Below are positions 14,660 to 24,222 of a stretch of 33,620 nucleotides of DNA, in pieces. Every line of letters begins with the position of its first letter. Within the stretch, counting starts at the first letter, position 1. The notes under the pieces were generated by a model that was not told where the DNA came from, did no database searches, and worked only from the letters and a program-made list of their open reading frames with translations. The DNA is from Cytophagaceae bacterium (GTDB lineage: Bacteria; Bacteroidota; Bacteroidia; Cytophagales; UBA9547). A program made the position numbers and the translations under genes. The stretch spans positions 1-33,620 of the forward strand of contig JAIYAU010000055.1 in assembly GCA_027488865.1 (NCBI GenBank). Reading direction: 5' to 3'.

Positions 14660-17600
14660 TGAAACCACTTTACATAATCTTCTTATTGTTTTTTGCCAAC
14701 GCTTTGTTTGCGCAAGACACCATTTATGTTTTTTCTAAATCTTCACCAATACAAAAATTTAGACATAGAGATTTTGATAGCATTTCTGTAAAAAAGCCTA
14801 CTAAACTAAATGCTGATACTTTGATCTTTTATTCTAAAATTGGTAAAGATGTTAAATTTGGTATGGCAAGTGTTGACAGCATTAGATTCAAGCCAAGTTA
14901 TGTTAAACCAAGTTTGGCAAGTCTTACAACCAGTCCTGCTATCGTAAGTTCTGCTACAACGGTAATTCTTGGTGGAAATTTATTAAGCACTGGCGGTGGT
15001 GTTATTAAAGAGTCAGGGGTTTTCTTTGGCAGCACACCCGGTGTTACTGCCACTTCGAGTAAAATTGTTATTTCTGCGGGAATCGGTAATTTTAAAACAG
15101 TGGCAATCAATAAATTTGATCCTGCCACAACTTATTATTTCCGTGCTTATGCCATCAACGATGCGGGCATAACGCTAGGGGATGAATTGAGTTTTACCCT
15201 ACCGTTCGGTTTACCAACTGTTGAAACAGGTGTTGCAGGTGCAATAGGCCAATTAAGCGTCACGCTCAATGGAAAAGTTTCAACTACAGGCGGAAGTGCC
15301 TTAACGAGCAAAGGCTTTATGATTAGTACTTCAAATACCTTAGAATCGCCCGTTGTTGAAACTGTCACTGAGGCTTCAAACGATTTAGTAGCAAACCTTA
15401 CTGGCTTACTTTCTAATACTACCTACTATTACGCAACATTTGCCACCAATGCCCAAGGAACAAGTATAGGAAAGATAGAAACTTTTAAGACACAATTAAT
15501 TGTGACTCTTCCAAAGGTGATCACAGGAGAAGCAATAAACATATCTGCACGTAGTTTTGATTTGTTAGGTGAAATTACAGATGATGGTGGCGCCCCTATT
15601 TCGGAAATTGGACTGACATATGGTTTCTTGGATACATTATCGTTAGGCTACGTTATCAAATCTAGCCAAGATTTAAAAACTGTAGGAAAGTTCATTGTAA
15701 TTGGAACGATCGGAAAATTGACTCCTGAAGTAACTTATTGGGTAAGAGCCTATGCCAAAAACAAAGTAGGAATAGCCTATGGCAAAATCATTACTGTAAA
15801 AACTGTATTAGGTTCGCCAATTTTAGAAGATGCTGTTATTGACAGAACGGATCCTTTAACCCGAACGCTTCCTTTAAGGCTTGTAATAGCTGACTTAGGC
15901 AAAATTATTTCTGTCCCTTTTACCCCAGCCAAACTTTCTGCAGGTTATGTGATTAGCACCACCAACAAGACACCTACACTCCAAGCCAAAGACACCATTG
16001 TCTCCGCTGATGTTACCTTAATCGGACCGTTTAGTGATAATGGAGAGTTTTTTAAGTACAAAGACGGCAACACTATTTTTTACGCAAGAGGTGGTACAAA
16101 ATATTATATAAGAAGTTTTGCCACTACTAATATTGGCACTGGTTATTCTAAAACTGACAGTGTGACCACTGACCCTACAGCACCAGACATCAAGCAACTT
16201 TATAGCTATCGTATCTTAGATACTTGTTATTTTGGATTTAGGGTAGAAAATAATGGTGGGCTCCTAGGCAACCCAACCGAAGTTGGATATAGGACCCAAA
16301 AATCTTTTTTTGATCCTGCAGGACCGTTTGTTTCCTTAGGATCACCTAGAATAGGAGATTATAATGGCAAAGTTTATTCTCCTGAGAACGAGTATTTGAA
16401 TGTTATTCCAACTACCAGAAACACGGTAGGTGAGTTAATTGGTTATTTCCAGTTTTCACCTGTACCACCAGGTGTTCCATCTTTTGGCCGTTTGAAAGCT
16501 GCAGAAGCAATAGGTGTTACTTCAGCAACCATTCGATACAGCGTGGTTAAAACGGGCGGAAGTTCTGTTAGTACTACTGGTATTCTCATAAGCACAAATC
16601 CAGATGCCACAGGAGGTATTCAAAGACCTATCGCTGGCGGCATTGGTGACTTCTTCGAGAACTTTACAGAACTCAAAGGTGGTACTACGTATTACTACAA
16701 GGCGTTTGCCATCAATAGCTCAGGAACTGGATACGGAGAAATTGGTAGTTTCACGACTTTACCATTAAGTGTAGGGACCACGACCGTAACAGCTTTAAAT
16801 AGCAATAACGTTACCTTGAGTGCTACTGTAACAAATGCTGGCGAATCTGGCATTCAGGAGTCAGGTTTTGTTTATAGCACAAGTCCTAACCCGACTGTTA
16901 ACAATACAAAAGTTAATAATCAATTGTCTTCAACCAATATCGTTGCAAAAATTGAGAACTTGCTACCGTTTACTAAGTATTATGCAAAAGCGTATGCTAG
17001 GAATGATCAAGGTTTTGCTTATGGCTCAGAAATGTCATTTACAACACTAATGGGAACTCCGGTGCTTGAAGTTTTATCATTCAGCAATATTACACAAAAC
17101 GCTGTGGAGGTTAATTGCAATGTAATTACTAAGGGTGGTCAACCACTTACGAATTACGGGATAGACATTTCAACAGATCGAAACAATATGACCCAAAGAA
17201 GAATAGCCTATCAGGCAAATGTACAAAACACTTACAGTGTATATGCTTTTAGTTTGATACCAGGCAAAACATACTTCGTTCAAGCGTATGTATTTGATAA
17301 AGATGGTAAACTTGTAGTTTCGCCTATTCTATCTTTCTCTACCTTGCCGCCAAATCCTGTTTTTGGCATCATCAAATCTCAGCCCAATACAGAATCTACC
17401 ATGATTTTGACTTCGGAACTGTTGAATAACACAGAAAACGGCAATAAAGATATTTTGGAATATGGTTTTTGCTATAATTTAAAAGGAAGTTTTGTTGATA
17501 CCAACGCCTTTAGAGCATCTTTCAAAAATGGACTTTTAGGGACCTTGATTTATATACAGTTGAATAACTTAAATGTCAAAAACACCTATGTTGCACGTCC

Positions 17601-18579
17601 ATTTATTTTGAGCAGATCGGGTCTTTTCTATGGTAATCTGATAGAATTTACACCCTTGTCTGTGCGACCAACTGTATCGACGCTTTCACCTGAAGCCATT
17701 GGGGCCAAAACGATTGTCATGAAAACCAGCCTAGACTCTAAGGGGCAAGGGAAGATGATCAGGACTGGCCTTGTTTACAGTGCGAACAATCCACTTCCTG
17801 CCGTTGGCCTCTCAGGCACAGCGTTGATTGAGTCCACTTCCGACACTACAACTGGTACTAAAACTTTAACACTCTCAAATTTGATTGCGGGCAATACATA
17901 CCGTTTTAGAGCATTTGCTGAGAACAGCAAAGGTATTTCGTATGGTTCTACCATCACTTTGTACACCACCATGTTGTCGGGTGACCTTGACGGAAACGTT
18001 TATGACACTGTTGTAATTGGCGGCCAAACATGGATGACGCAAAACCTGAAAACAAGGAAATACAACGATGGTACGCCAATTTTCAATGCTGTTAATAGAA
18101 ATATCTGGATTGGGGCAACTCCCGAAAATATTCCTGAAGAAATGTATGGCAATTATAAATTTAGCACCGGATTTAGCAATGATATTTTGGGGCTATATTA
18201 TAATTATGCCGTAGTAGAAACTCAAAAAGTTTGCCCTTATGGCTGGCATGTACCTTCTGAAAAGGAATACCAAACACTGGTAAACTTTAACTTTGGTATA
18301 GACACCGCTGGATTCTTTTTGAAAAAACAACAAGGATATCCAGCATGGGCCAATCCAGAAAATATTTCTCCAAATCCTTCTAAATGGGCCGCTACACCTG
18401 GTGCCTTTATTAGCAACAATGGAACTTTCGATGTGGCTCTAGGCTACTTGGCCTATTGGTGGACCAGCACAAAAGCTTCAGACCCAAGAGCCTTTAAGCT
18501 TTACAATGAGGAATCGGCGGCGAGCTTCAGGTCCGTTTCCAGATTCAATGGATTAAATATTCGTTGTATCAAAGACTAG
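14659..18579 (+). CDS. Large exported protein with about nine Fn3-like repeats and a FISUMP C-terminal domain
   Basis: A 1306-residue protein with signal peptide MKPLYIIFLLFFANALFAQ. After an N-terminal segment that includes SVDSIRFKP, it repeats an about 100-residue beta-sandwich unit. Each unit ends in a T-Y-Y-x-R-A-Y/F-A-x-N-x-x-G-x-x-Y-G block, seen near residues 157, 254, 358, 480, 676, 772, 870, 975 and 1079. The C-terminus (about 1109-1306) matches the Fibrobacter succinogenes major paralogous domain: GNVYDTVVIGGQTWMTQNLK, CPYGWHVPSEKEY, WWTSTKASDPRAFKL and a terminal GLNIRCIKD. There is no T9SS sorting domain of its own, although the gene directly follows a T9SS protein in the same operon. 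It is probably a surface adhesin-like protein; the ligand is unknown. Spacing between repeats five and four is larger, so one degenerate repeat may lie there. Confidence 0.88.
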   Translation: MKPLYIIFLLFFANALFAQDTIYVFSKSSPIQKFRHRDFDSISVKKPTKLNADTLIFYSKIGKDVKFGMASVDSIRFKPSYVKPSLASLTTSPAIVSSATTVILGGNLLSTGGGVIKESGVFFGSTPGVTATSSKIVISAGIGNFKTVAINKFDPATTYYFRAYAINDAGITLGDELSFTLPFGLPTVETGVAGAIGQLSVTLNGKVSTTGGSALTSKGFMISTSNTLESPVVETVTEASNDLVANLTGLLSNTTYYYATFATNAQGTSIGKIETFKTQLIVTLPKVITGEAINISARSFDLLGEITDDGGAPISEIGLTYGFLDTLSLGYVIKSSQDLKTVGKFIVIGTIGKLTPEVTYWVRAYAKNKVGIAYGKIITVKTVLGSPILEDAVIDRTDPLTRTLPLRLVIADLGKIISVPFTPAKLSAGYVISTTNKTPTLQAKDTIVSADVTLIGPFSDNGEFFKYKDGNTIFYARGGTKYYIRSFATTNIGTGYSKTDSVTTDPTAPDIKQLYSYRILDTCYFGFRVENNGGLLGNPTEVGYRTQKSFFDPAGPFVSLGSPRIGDYNGKVYSPENEYLNVIPTTRNTVGELIGYFQFSPVPPGVPSFGRLKAAEAIGVTSATIRYSVVKTGGSSVSTTGILISTNPDATGGIQRPIAGGIGDFFENFTELKGGTTYYYKAFAINSSGTGYGEIGSFTTLPLSVGTTTVTALNSNNVTLSATVTNAGESGIQESGFVYSTSPNPTVNNTKVNNQLSSTNIVAKIENLLPFTKYYAKAYARNDQGFAYGSEMSFTTLMGTPVLEVLSFSNITQNAVEVNCNVITKGGQPLTNYGIDISTDRNNMTQRRIAYQANVQNTYSVYAFSLIPGKTYFVQAYVFDKDGKLVVSPILSFSTLPPNPVFGIIKSQPNTESTMILTSELLNNTENGNKDILEYGFCYNLKGSFVDTNAFRASFKNGLLGTLIYIQLNNLNVKNTYVARPFILSRSGLFYGNLIEFTPLSVRPTVSTLSPEAIGAKTIVMKTSLDSKGQGKMIRTGLVYSANNPLPAVGLSGTALIESTSDTTTGTKTLTLSNLIAGNTYRFRAFAENSKGISYGSTITLYTTMLSGDLDGNVYDTVVIGGQTWMTQNLKTRKYNDGTPIFNAVNRNIWIGATPENIPEEMYGNYKFSTGFSNDILGLYYNYAVVETQKVCPYGWHVPSEKEYQTLVNFNFGIDTAGFFLKKQQGYPAWANPENISPNPSKWAATPGAFISNNGTFDVALGYLAYWWTSTKASDPRAFKLYNEESAASFRSVSRFNGLNIRCIKD

Positions 18580-18650
18580 GGTATATTAGCTAAGTGGCCT
18601 TCCAAGTGTTTGATACGGAGGCTTCATATTGATTATTATTTTATTTTATA

Positions 18651-18687
18651 AAAAATCCCCGATACTATAACAGGATCGGGGATTTTT
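18651..18687 (+). terminator. Strong intrinsic terminator after the FISUMP protein gene
   Basis: A perfect 13-bp stem (AAAAATCCCCGAT at 18651-18663 with ATCGGGGATTTTT at 18675-18687), an 11-nt loop, an A-run before and a T-run after. It could also stop transcription from the minus strand. Only short non-coding sequence follows up to the PdeM stop codon at 18855. Confidence 0.9.
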
Positions 18688-18854
18688 GTTATATTTTATG
18701 CAATGAATATGCGTTAATACTTTCATGAAGTGGAGGGGGTGACTCGTTCTAAAAAAAGTTTATATAAACCGTAAACTAAGAAATAGGCAAAAGAAAGAAA
18801 CAGGTCAGAACAGCCAAAGCTGGTTATAAAACTTACCTAGACTATAAAACAAAA

Positions 18855-19586
18855 TTAAATTTCCATCAACCCTTCTTGCAATACAGCATAAATACGCGCG
18901 TTTTTTTTAGATTTAATAACAGAAACGCCAGCCAAATGGCTAAAGGCGGGAAGGACAGCCACCTGAGGGCCAAAATAGAAACATGGAAGAGTTACTCCTT
19001 CTTTGGAGCGACCCTTTAGATGTACTCCCGGATGTAAATGCCCAGTAAAAAAATAGGTGTTTGTGTCATGAAGGAAATTATTAGAAAATATTTTTTTAGA
19101 ACTACTTTTCAAGCCAAAAATTGCGCTTTCCTCTTTCGTAAAATTGTTGTTTTGTTCTAAACCCAAATCATGTATGAAAGTATAATCTCCTATTTGCCAT
19201 AAATCTTCTTTTAGTTCTATGCCATTTTGTTGATACCATTTTTGTGGCAAGACGTCATGGTTACCTTTAATCAACACGATCTCCAACAACGGGTATTTTT
19301 TCCTCCACACCGAAAATTGTTGTATTTCTTGGTTTAGTTTGCTGTGAAACATATCCCCAATGATCAACAATGAATTGGGCTTAAACATGAATATCGCCTG
19401 ATCTAAAACTGCCAAATCTCGACTTTCTCCTTGTGGCAAGGCAAATCCATTTTTTCTAAAGTGGCCTAACTTCCCCAAATGCAAATCAGCCATGATCAGC
19501 ATTTTTTGTTGTTCCCAATACATACAACGAAAATGTGAGAGCCAAAAATGCTGATCGTTATGCACTTGTAAAATGGTTTCCTGCAT
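18855..19586 (-). CDS. pdeM: Ligase-associated DNA damage response endonuclease PdeM
   Basis: A 243-residue calcineurin-type metallophosphoesterase of the ligase-associated family (TIGR04123). The metal-binding motifs are complete: DLHLG (34-38), GD (77-78), GNHD (108-111), His139 in FIHDL and GHLHP (182-186). The long linker with YPLLEIVLIKGNHD is family-typical. The start ATG (19586) follows directly on the helicase stop codon (19587-19589) with no spacer, so the two are coupled. Family knowledge: it sits in a cassette of ATP-dependent DNA ligase, exonuclease, DEXH helicase and phosphoesterase that is thought to act in DNA repair. Only helicase and phosphoesterase are present here. Confidence 0.9.
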   Translation of the reverse strand: MQETILQVHNDQHFWLSHFRCMYWEQQKMLIMADLHLGKLGHFRKNGFALPQGESRDLAVLDQAIFMFKPNSLLIIGDMFHSKLNQEIQQFSVWRKKYPLLEIVLIKGNHDVLPQKWYQQNGIELKEDLWQIGDYTFIHDLGLEQNNNFTKEESAIFGLKSSSKKIFSNNFLHDTNTYFFTGHLHPGVHLKGRSKEGVTLPCFYFGPQVAVLPAFSHLAGVSVIKSKKNARIYAVLQEGLMEI

Positions 19587-22061
19587 TTATTGTTTAAGGC
19601 TTTTTTGAAGTCTAAGAATCTTTTCTTCCAATTTTTCCGAGCTCAAATTATTTCTATTGAGTCCATCTACAATAATTGGAAAAGATAAGGGGGTAAATTG
19701 CAAAGGTCGTTTAAAGACAATGGGGTTATCTTGAATCCGTTTTAATGCTTGGCGCAATCGCACTTCTTCCATTTGTTGTTCTAACACCTCTTTATATGCT
19801 TGCAAAAGTAAAATATTATTGGGTTCGTACTCCATAAAAACCTGAAAAAGTAAGCCAGTATTGCTTTGAAGGTGTCTAGCTTTTATTTGTTCGCCCGGTT
19901 TTCCTTGAAACACCAGCCCTCCAATTACGGCAATATCTCTAAACCTCCTTTTGGTCATTTCTGTGTTATTAACACTTTTTTGAATATCTAAAATTAAACC
20001 ATCTGAAGTAAGCAAGCTTCTAATATTTGCTTCGTTTACTGGGATGGGCACATCGCTAAGGAGCTCAAAACCATAGTCATTCATAGATATGGAAAAAGTA
20101 ATTTTAACCATTTGGCTTATTCTGTAGGCCAAAATGGCACTCAACGCCTCGTGAATTTGCCGCCCTTCAAATGGATATATTACCAAATGATAGCCATCTT
20201 TTGCTTCAATCATCTCAACTAAAAGCTCATTTTCTCTGGGCACATGTGACAGCCATTGTTGAAGTAAAAAAAGAGGTTGTAAGCTTAAAATTTCTTTGCT
20301 AGTGGTATTTGTAAAAATTTGATTGAAGGTGGTGCGAAGTATGGCACCCAAGTTAGCTGACAAACTCATTCGGCTCCCCATCCAAGAAGGCACCAGTGAT
20401 TTTTTACTGTTAGATTTACGCACCAAGACAGTCATGTCTTTGAAGGTAACAAGTTCTAAGTTTTTACCAGCTAAAGTAAAAACATCCCCTATTTCAAGTC
20501 TACTTATAAACCATTCTTCTATCACCCCTATGTAACCACCACTTATAAATTTCACCTTTAGCATGGCGTCGCTTACAATGGTGCCAATTTGCATCCTGTG
20601 GCGCATGGCCAGCCTACGGTTTTTAATTTTGTAAATCCCGTTTTCTACTTCAATTTTATGGTAATCGTCGTAAGAGTTGAGGGAAGTGCCACCTTGGGTA
20701 ATTTGCAATAATACCTGTTGCCATTCTTTTGGAGAAATTTCTGAATAACAATAGGTTTTTTTAATTTCTCCATAAAGTTGATCAGGTACAAAGCCGTCAC
20801 CTGTAGCTAAAGTGCATAAATACTGTACTAAAACATCAAAACACAACAATAGAGGTTCTTTAGATTCAATACTTTTAAGTAAAATAGCTTCCTTAAGTGC
20901 GGCTGCTTCAAGTAACTCAAGCGCATGGGTTGGTACAAAATATATTTTACTTATAGCTCCTGGACGATGGCCACTTCTGCCTGCTCTTTGTAAAAAACGC
21001 GCAATCCCTTTGGGGGAACCCACCTGAACTACAGCATCAACAGGTCTAAAATCTACACCCAAGTCAAGACTAGAAGTACATACTACGGCTTTTAATTTTT
21101 GGGTATGTAGTGCGTCTTCTACCCAAAGTCTTAGTTCCTGCTCTATGCTGCCATGGTGCAAAGCAATGGCACCAGCGAGTTGAGGCGCAATATCTATTAA
21201 ATGTTGATACCATCGTTCACTCATACCTCGAGTATTGATAAATATCAGTGTGGTGGTATTGTTTTCAATAATCGAAACAACATTTTCGGCCAATTTTAGA
21301 CCTAAATGTCCCGCCCAAGGATATTTCTCCACTTCGTCCGGGATCACTGATTCTACGATGATATCTTTCTCTATATTGGCCTTAATTAAATGGCAATCCT
21401 GAACATCTTTTATGGAATGTATCAACACATTCATGGCCTCCTCAAGATTACCAATAGTAGCACTTATGCCCCATATCGAGATCAAATTCTGTGGATTGTA
21501 CATTTTATTATAATGGACTAACCTCGCCACAGCCAGTTCTATTTGTACACCTCTTTTACTCCCTAGCAGTTCATGCCATTCGTCAATAGCAATTAGCTGC
21601 AACTTTTCAAAATATTGCCAATTTCCTTTTTGGGCCAACAATAAATGTAAACTCTCCGGTGTAATTAATAGAATCTCTGGAATTTTTCGCTTTTGTTTTT
21701 GACGATCCGCCACTGAAGTATCACCGTTTCTGATTGCTACTACCCAAGGTATACCCAATTCAGCTAAGGCCTCGTCCATGGCACGTGCAATATCTTTGGC
21801 TAAAGATCGCAGCGGTGTAATCCATATGAGTTGTAGCCCATTATTAACACGACTTTTATAGTTTTGGGGATATTGATTGATGTATCTTATGAGCAATCCT
21901 ACAAAAACGGCATAAGTCTTTCCGCAACCTGTAGGGGCATTTACTAATCCACTTTGACCTAAATTAATTTTTTCCCAAGTATCAAGTTGAAAGCCAAATG
22001 GCTTAAAATCTTTGTGAATTAACCAAGCATTTATAATTTCAAATCCTATATTTTCACTCAA
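19587..22061 (-). CDS. Ligase-associated DNA damage response DEXH box helicase
   Basis: An 824-residue SF2 helicase of the Lhr-like family (TIGR04121). Visible motifs: Walker A APTGCGKT (42-49), TPLRSLAKD (82-90), motif II DEWH (160-163), SAT (200-202), TSSLDLGVDF (329-338) and motif VI QRAGRSGHRPG (358-368). The long C-terminal half (winged-helix and Lhr core region) is complete. The start appears to be a TTG at 22061; in-frame codons upstream give a stop without any ATG. It acts with PdeM (next gene, contiguous) in DNA repair. The ligase and exonuclease partners of the usual cassette are not next to it; the upstream neighbour is rho. Confidence 0.92.
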   Translation of the reverse strand: MSENIGFEIINAWLIHKDFKPFGFQLDTWEKINLGQSGLVNAPTGCGKTYAVFVGLLIRYINQYPQNYKSRVNNGLQLIWITPLRSLAKDIARAMDEALAELGIPWVVAIRNGDTSVADRQKQKRKIPEILLITPESLHLLLAQKGNWQYFEKLQLIAIDEWHELLGSKRGVQIELAVARLVHYNKMYNPQNLISIWGISATIGNLEEAMNVLIHSIKDVQDCHLIKANIEKDIIVESVIPDEVEKYPWAGHLGLKLAENVVSIIENNTTTLIFINTRGMSERWYQHLIDIAPQLAGAIALHHGSIEQELRLWVEDALHTQKLKAVVCTSSLDLGVDFRPVDAVVQVGSPKGIARFLQRAGRSGHRPGAISKIYFVPTHALELLEAAALKEAILLKSIESKEPLLLCFDVLVQYLCTLATGDGFVPDQLYGEIKKTYCYSEISPKEWQQVLLQITQGGTSLNSYDDYHKIEVENGIYKIKNRRLAMRHRMQIGTIVSDAMLKVKFISGGYIGVIEEWFISRLEIGDVFTLAGKNLELVTFKDMTVLVRKSNSKKSLVPSWMGSRMSLSANLGAILRTTFNQIFTNTTSKEILSLQPLFLLQQWLSHVPRENELLVEMIEAKDGYHLVIYPFEGRQIHEALSAILAYRISQMVKITFSISMNDYGFELLSDVPIPVNEANIRSLLTSDGLILDIQKSVNNTEMTKRRFRDIAVIGGLVFQGKPGEQIKARHLQSNTGLLFQVFMEYEPNNILLLQAYKEVLEQQMEEVRLRQALKRIQDNPIVFKRPLQFTPLSFPIIVDGLNRNNLSSEKLEEKILRLQKSLKQ

Positions 22062-22183
22062 TCTCTTAGTATTTGAATATCAACAAATTAATTTATTAGA
22101 AAAAACTGAACTAAAGTGGATTTGTTCTATTATCAGGATTATTGCATCAAAAATTATTAACAATTTATAAAAAAAATGAATAA

Positions 22184-22218
22184 AAAAGCCCTATCACGTA
22201 TTATGCGACAGGGCTTTT
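22184..22218 (-). terminator. Intrinsic terminator after rho
   Basis: Arms AAAAGCCCT (22184-22192) and AGGGCTTTT (22210-22218) pair over 9 bp, with further partial pairing inside. Read on the minus strand it ends in a run of T. It lies 20 bp past the rho stop codon. Confidence 0.8.
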
Positions 22219-22238
22219 ATTATTATACTAAGAATATC

Positions 22239-23888
22239 CTAGCCGTTCATTGAAACTAAAAATTCTTCATTTGATTTGGTTCCTTTCATTTTATCTAATA
22301 AGAATTCCATTGCCTCGATGGAGGTCATGTCATTCATATATTTACGTAAGATCCAAATACGAGAAAGTTCGTCTTTGTCCATCAAAAGATCCTCTTTTCT
22401 AGTACCAGAAGCAGGTACATCTATAGCAGGGTAAACTCGTTTGTTAGATAATTTACGATCAAGCTGTAGCTCCATGTTACCAGTACCTTTAAATTCTTCA
22501 AAGATCACTTCATCCATTTTAGAACCTGTTTCTATCAATGCAGTTGCGATGATGGTAAGTGAACCACCGTTTTCTACATTTCTAGCTGCACCAAAAAATC
22601 TTTTTGGTTTGTGTAAAGCGTTAGCATCTACACCACCTGAGAGAATTTTACCAGACGATGGCACCACTGTGTTATAGGCTCTTGCCAAACGAGTGATAGA
22701 ATCTAGTAGAATAACCACATCATGACCACATTCTACCATTCTTTTTGCTTTTTCAAGCACAATGCTTGCAATTTTTACATGTCTTTCAGCCTGTTCGTCA
22801 AAAGTAGATGAAATTACTTCTGCCTTTACGCTTCTTGCCATATCGGTAACCTCTTCTGGGCGTTCATCTACCAACAGTATGATTAGATATACCTCAGGAT
22901 GATTTTCAGCTATTGCGTTTGCAATATCTTTTAACAGGGTTGTTTTACCAGTTTTTGGTTGCGCCACTATCATACCGCGTTGTCCTTTTCCTATTGGAGA
23001 AAACAAATCTAAAATTCTGGTAGAGTAGTTGCTTGCACTAGTGCTTAAGTTTAAGCGTTCTTCTGGGAACAGTGGTGTAAGGTATTCAAAAGGAATTCTA
23101 TCACGAATTTCTTCTGTAGTTTTACCGTTGATTGTTTCAACTCGTAACAAAGCAAAATATTTTTCGCCTTCTTTTGGAGGGCGAATATGTCCTTTTACGG
23201 TATCACCAGTTTTAAGACCAAAAAGTTTTATTTGAGAAGGCGAAACATAGATATCGTCAGGACTGGCGAGGTAGTTATAGTCGGCAGATCTCAAAAATCC
23301 GTAACCATCTTGCATAATTTCCAGTACACCTTCATTTACAATCACTCCTTCAAAATCCTTTACACTGGGCTGAGAATCACGTGGTTCTCTATTAGGTTTT
23401 TGATAAGGAGTGGTGGTGGTATTTTGAACTACATTTTCAACTATTTCTTTCTTTTTAATTGGCTTAGCAAACTGTTTGGTTTCGCTGCTTACCAAACTTT
23501 CATAAAACGCAAGCGGGTCTTCGTCTACAACTACGGGACTTGTGCTTTCAACACTGTAGGTCTCCACGTTTTTTTCTTCGGTGTTGGCTAGGGAAGAGCT
23601 TTCAAAAAGTTGTTCAACTTCCTTAACATTCTCTCTCTTAAAGCGCTTTTTGGGTTCAGTAGACGGTACTTGGGTATCTTCTACTTGAAAACTCTCAAAC
23701 GAAAAATCACTAGCTTCTTTCTTCACTAGCTTAGACCCATCTGATATGGGAGAAAGAGCTTGTTGATCGAGAATTTTGTAAATGAGCTCTTCTTTTGTTA
23801 GTTTTTTAAAATTAACGATGCTTAGATTTTCGGCGATTTCCCTTAGCTCGGAAATCAGCTTCATGTTTAAATCTTCGATGTTGTACAT
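22239..23888 (-). CDS. rho: Transcription termination factor Rho with Bacteroidota-type N-terminal insert
   Basis: A 549-residue RNA-dependent helicase/ATPase that terminates transcription; E. coli Rho has 419 residues. The N-terminal SAP-like helices (about 1-45) are followed by an about 135-residue disordered, charged insert (46-180, runs of Lys/Glu and TTTTP), then the RNA-binding cold-shock-like domain (about 182-255, YGFLRS and [10 protein letters not shown]). In the ATPase core are Walker A PKTGKTT (311-317), Walker B VVILLDS (391-397), the Q-loop region [15 protein letters not shown] (411-425) and the R-loop segment with [20 protein letters not shown]. All catalytic motifs are intact. 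It is probably monocistronic, with its own terminator. The insert is a known trait of this phylum and may affect RNA binding. Confidence 0.97.
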   Translation of the reverse strand: MYNIEDLNMKLISELREIAENLSIVNFKKLTKEELIYKILDQQALSPISDGSKLVKKEASDFSFESFQVEDTQVPSTEPKKRFKRENVKEVEQLFESSSLANTEEKNVETYSVESTSPVVVDEDPLAFYESLVSSETKQFAKPIKKKEIVENVVQNTTTTPYQKPNREPRDSQPSVKDFEGVIVNEGVLEIMQDGYGFLRSADYNYLASPDDIYVSPSQIKLFGLKTGDTVKGHIRPPKEGEKYFALLRVETINGKTTEEIRDRIPFEYLTPLFPEERLNLSTSASNYSTRILDLFSPIGKGQRGMIVAQPKTGKTTLLKDIANAIAENHPEVYLIILLVDERPEEVTDMARSVKAEVISSTFDEQAERHVKIASIVLEKAKRMVECGHDVVILLDSITRLARAYNTVVPSSGKILSGGVDANALHKPKRFFGAARNVENGGSLTIIATALIETGSKMDEVIFEEFKGTGNMELQLDRKLSNKRVYPAIDVPASGTRKEDLLMDKDELSRIWILRKYMNDMTSIEAMEFLLDKMKGTKSNEEFLVSMNG

Positions 23889-24222
23889 GTGTAACGGAGA
23901 AATTATTTAGATTATTATTGGCACGCTTTGAAATTGTGCTGTAAGGGATTATTAAAAATAAAAGAATTAGATTTTGATTATTTGGCTTATGGAGCTATCT
24001 CCTAAGGAGGACATTGCAAGTCTAAACCGCTGAATGACGATACAATATTACTGTAACAAATAGAGATTGTCAAGCGAATGTTCAATTTATATTAAAGATT
24101 TTAATAAAAATTTTCTATTGATTAAAAAATACGGACGAAATGGTAATTTGCTTTAAATTAAATACAGCTAAATCTTGCGTGAACATGATAATTGTACTAA
24201 TATTAACCAATAATAAGAAAAG
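23889..24222. other. 334-bp divergent region between rho and the MscS-type channel
   Basis: No gene is visible. It should carry both promoters. A perfect 11-bp palindrome CTCCTAAGGAG-like sequence lies near 23999-24009, about 110 bp upstream of the rho start codon. A role in rho leader control is conceivable but unsupported. I see no exact TAnnTTTG for either gene. Confidence 0.45.
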
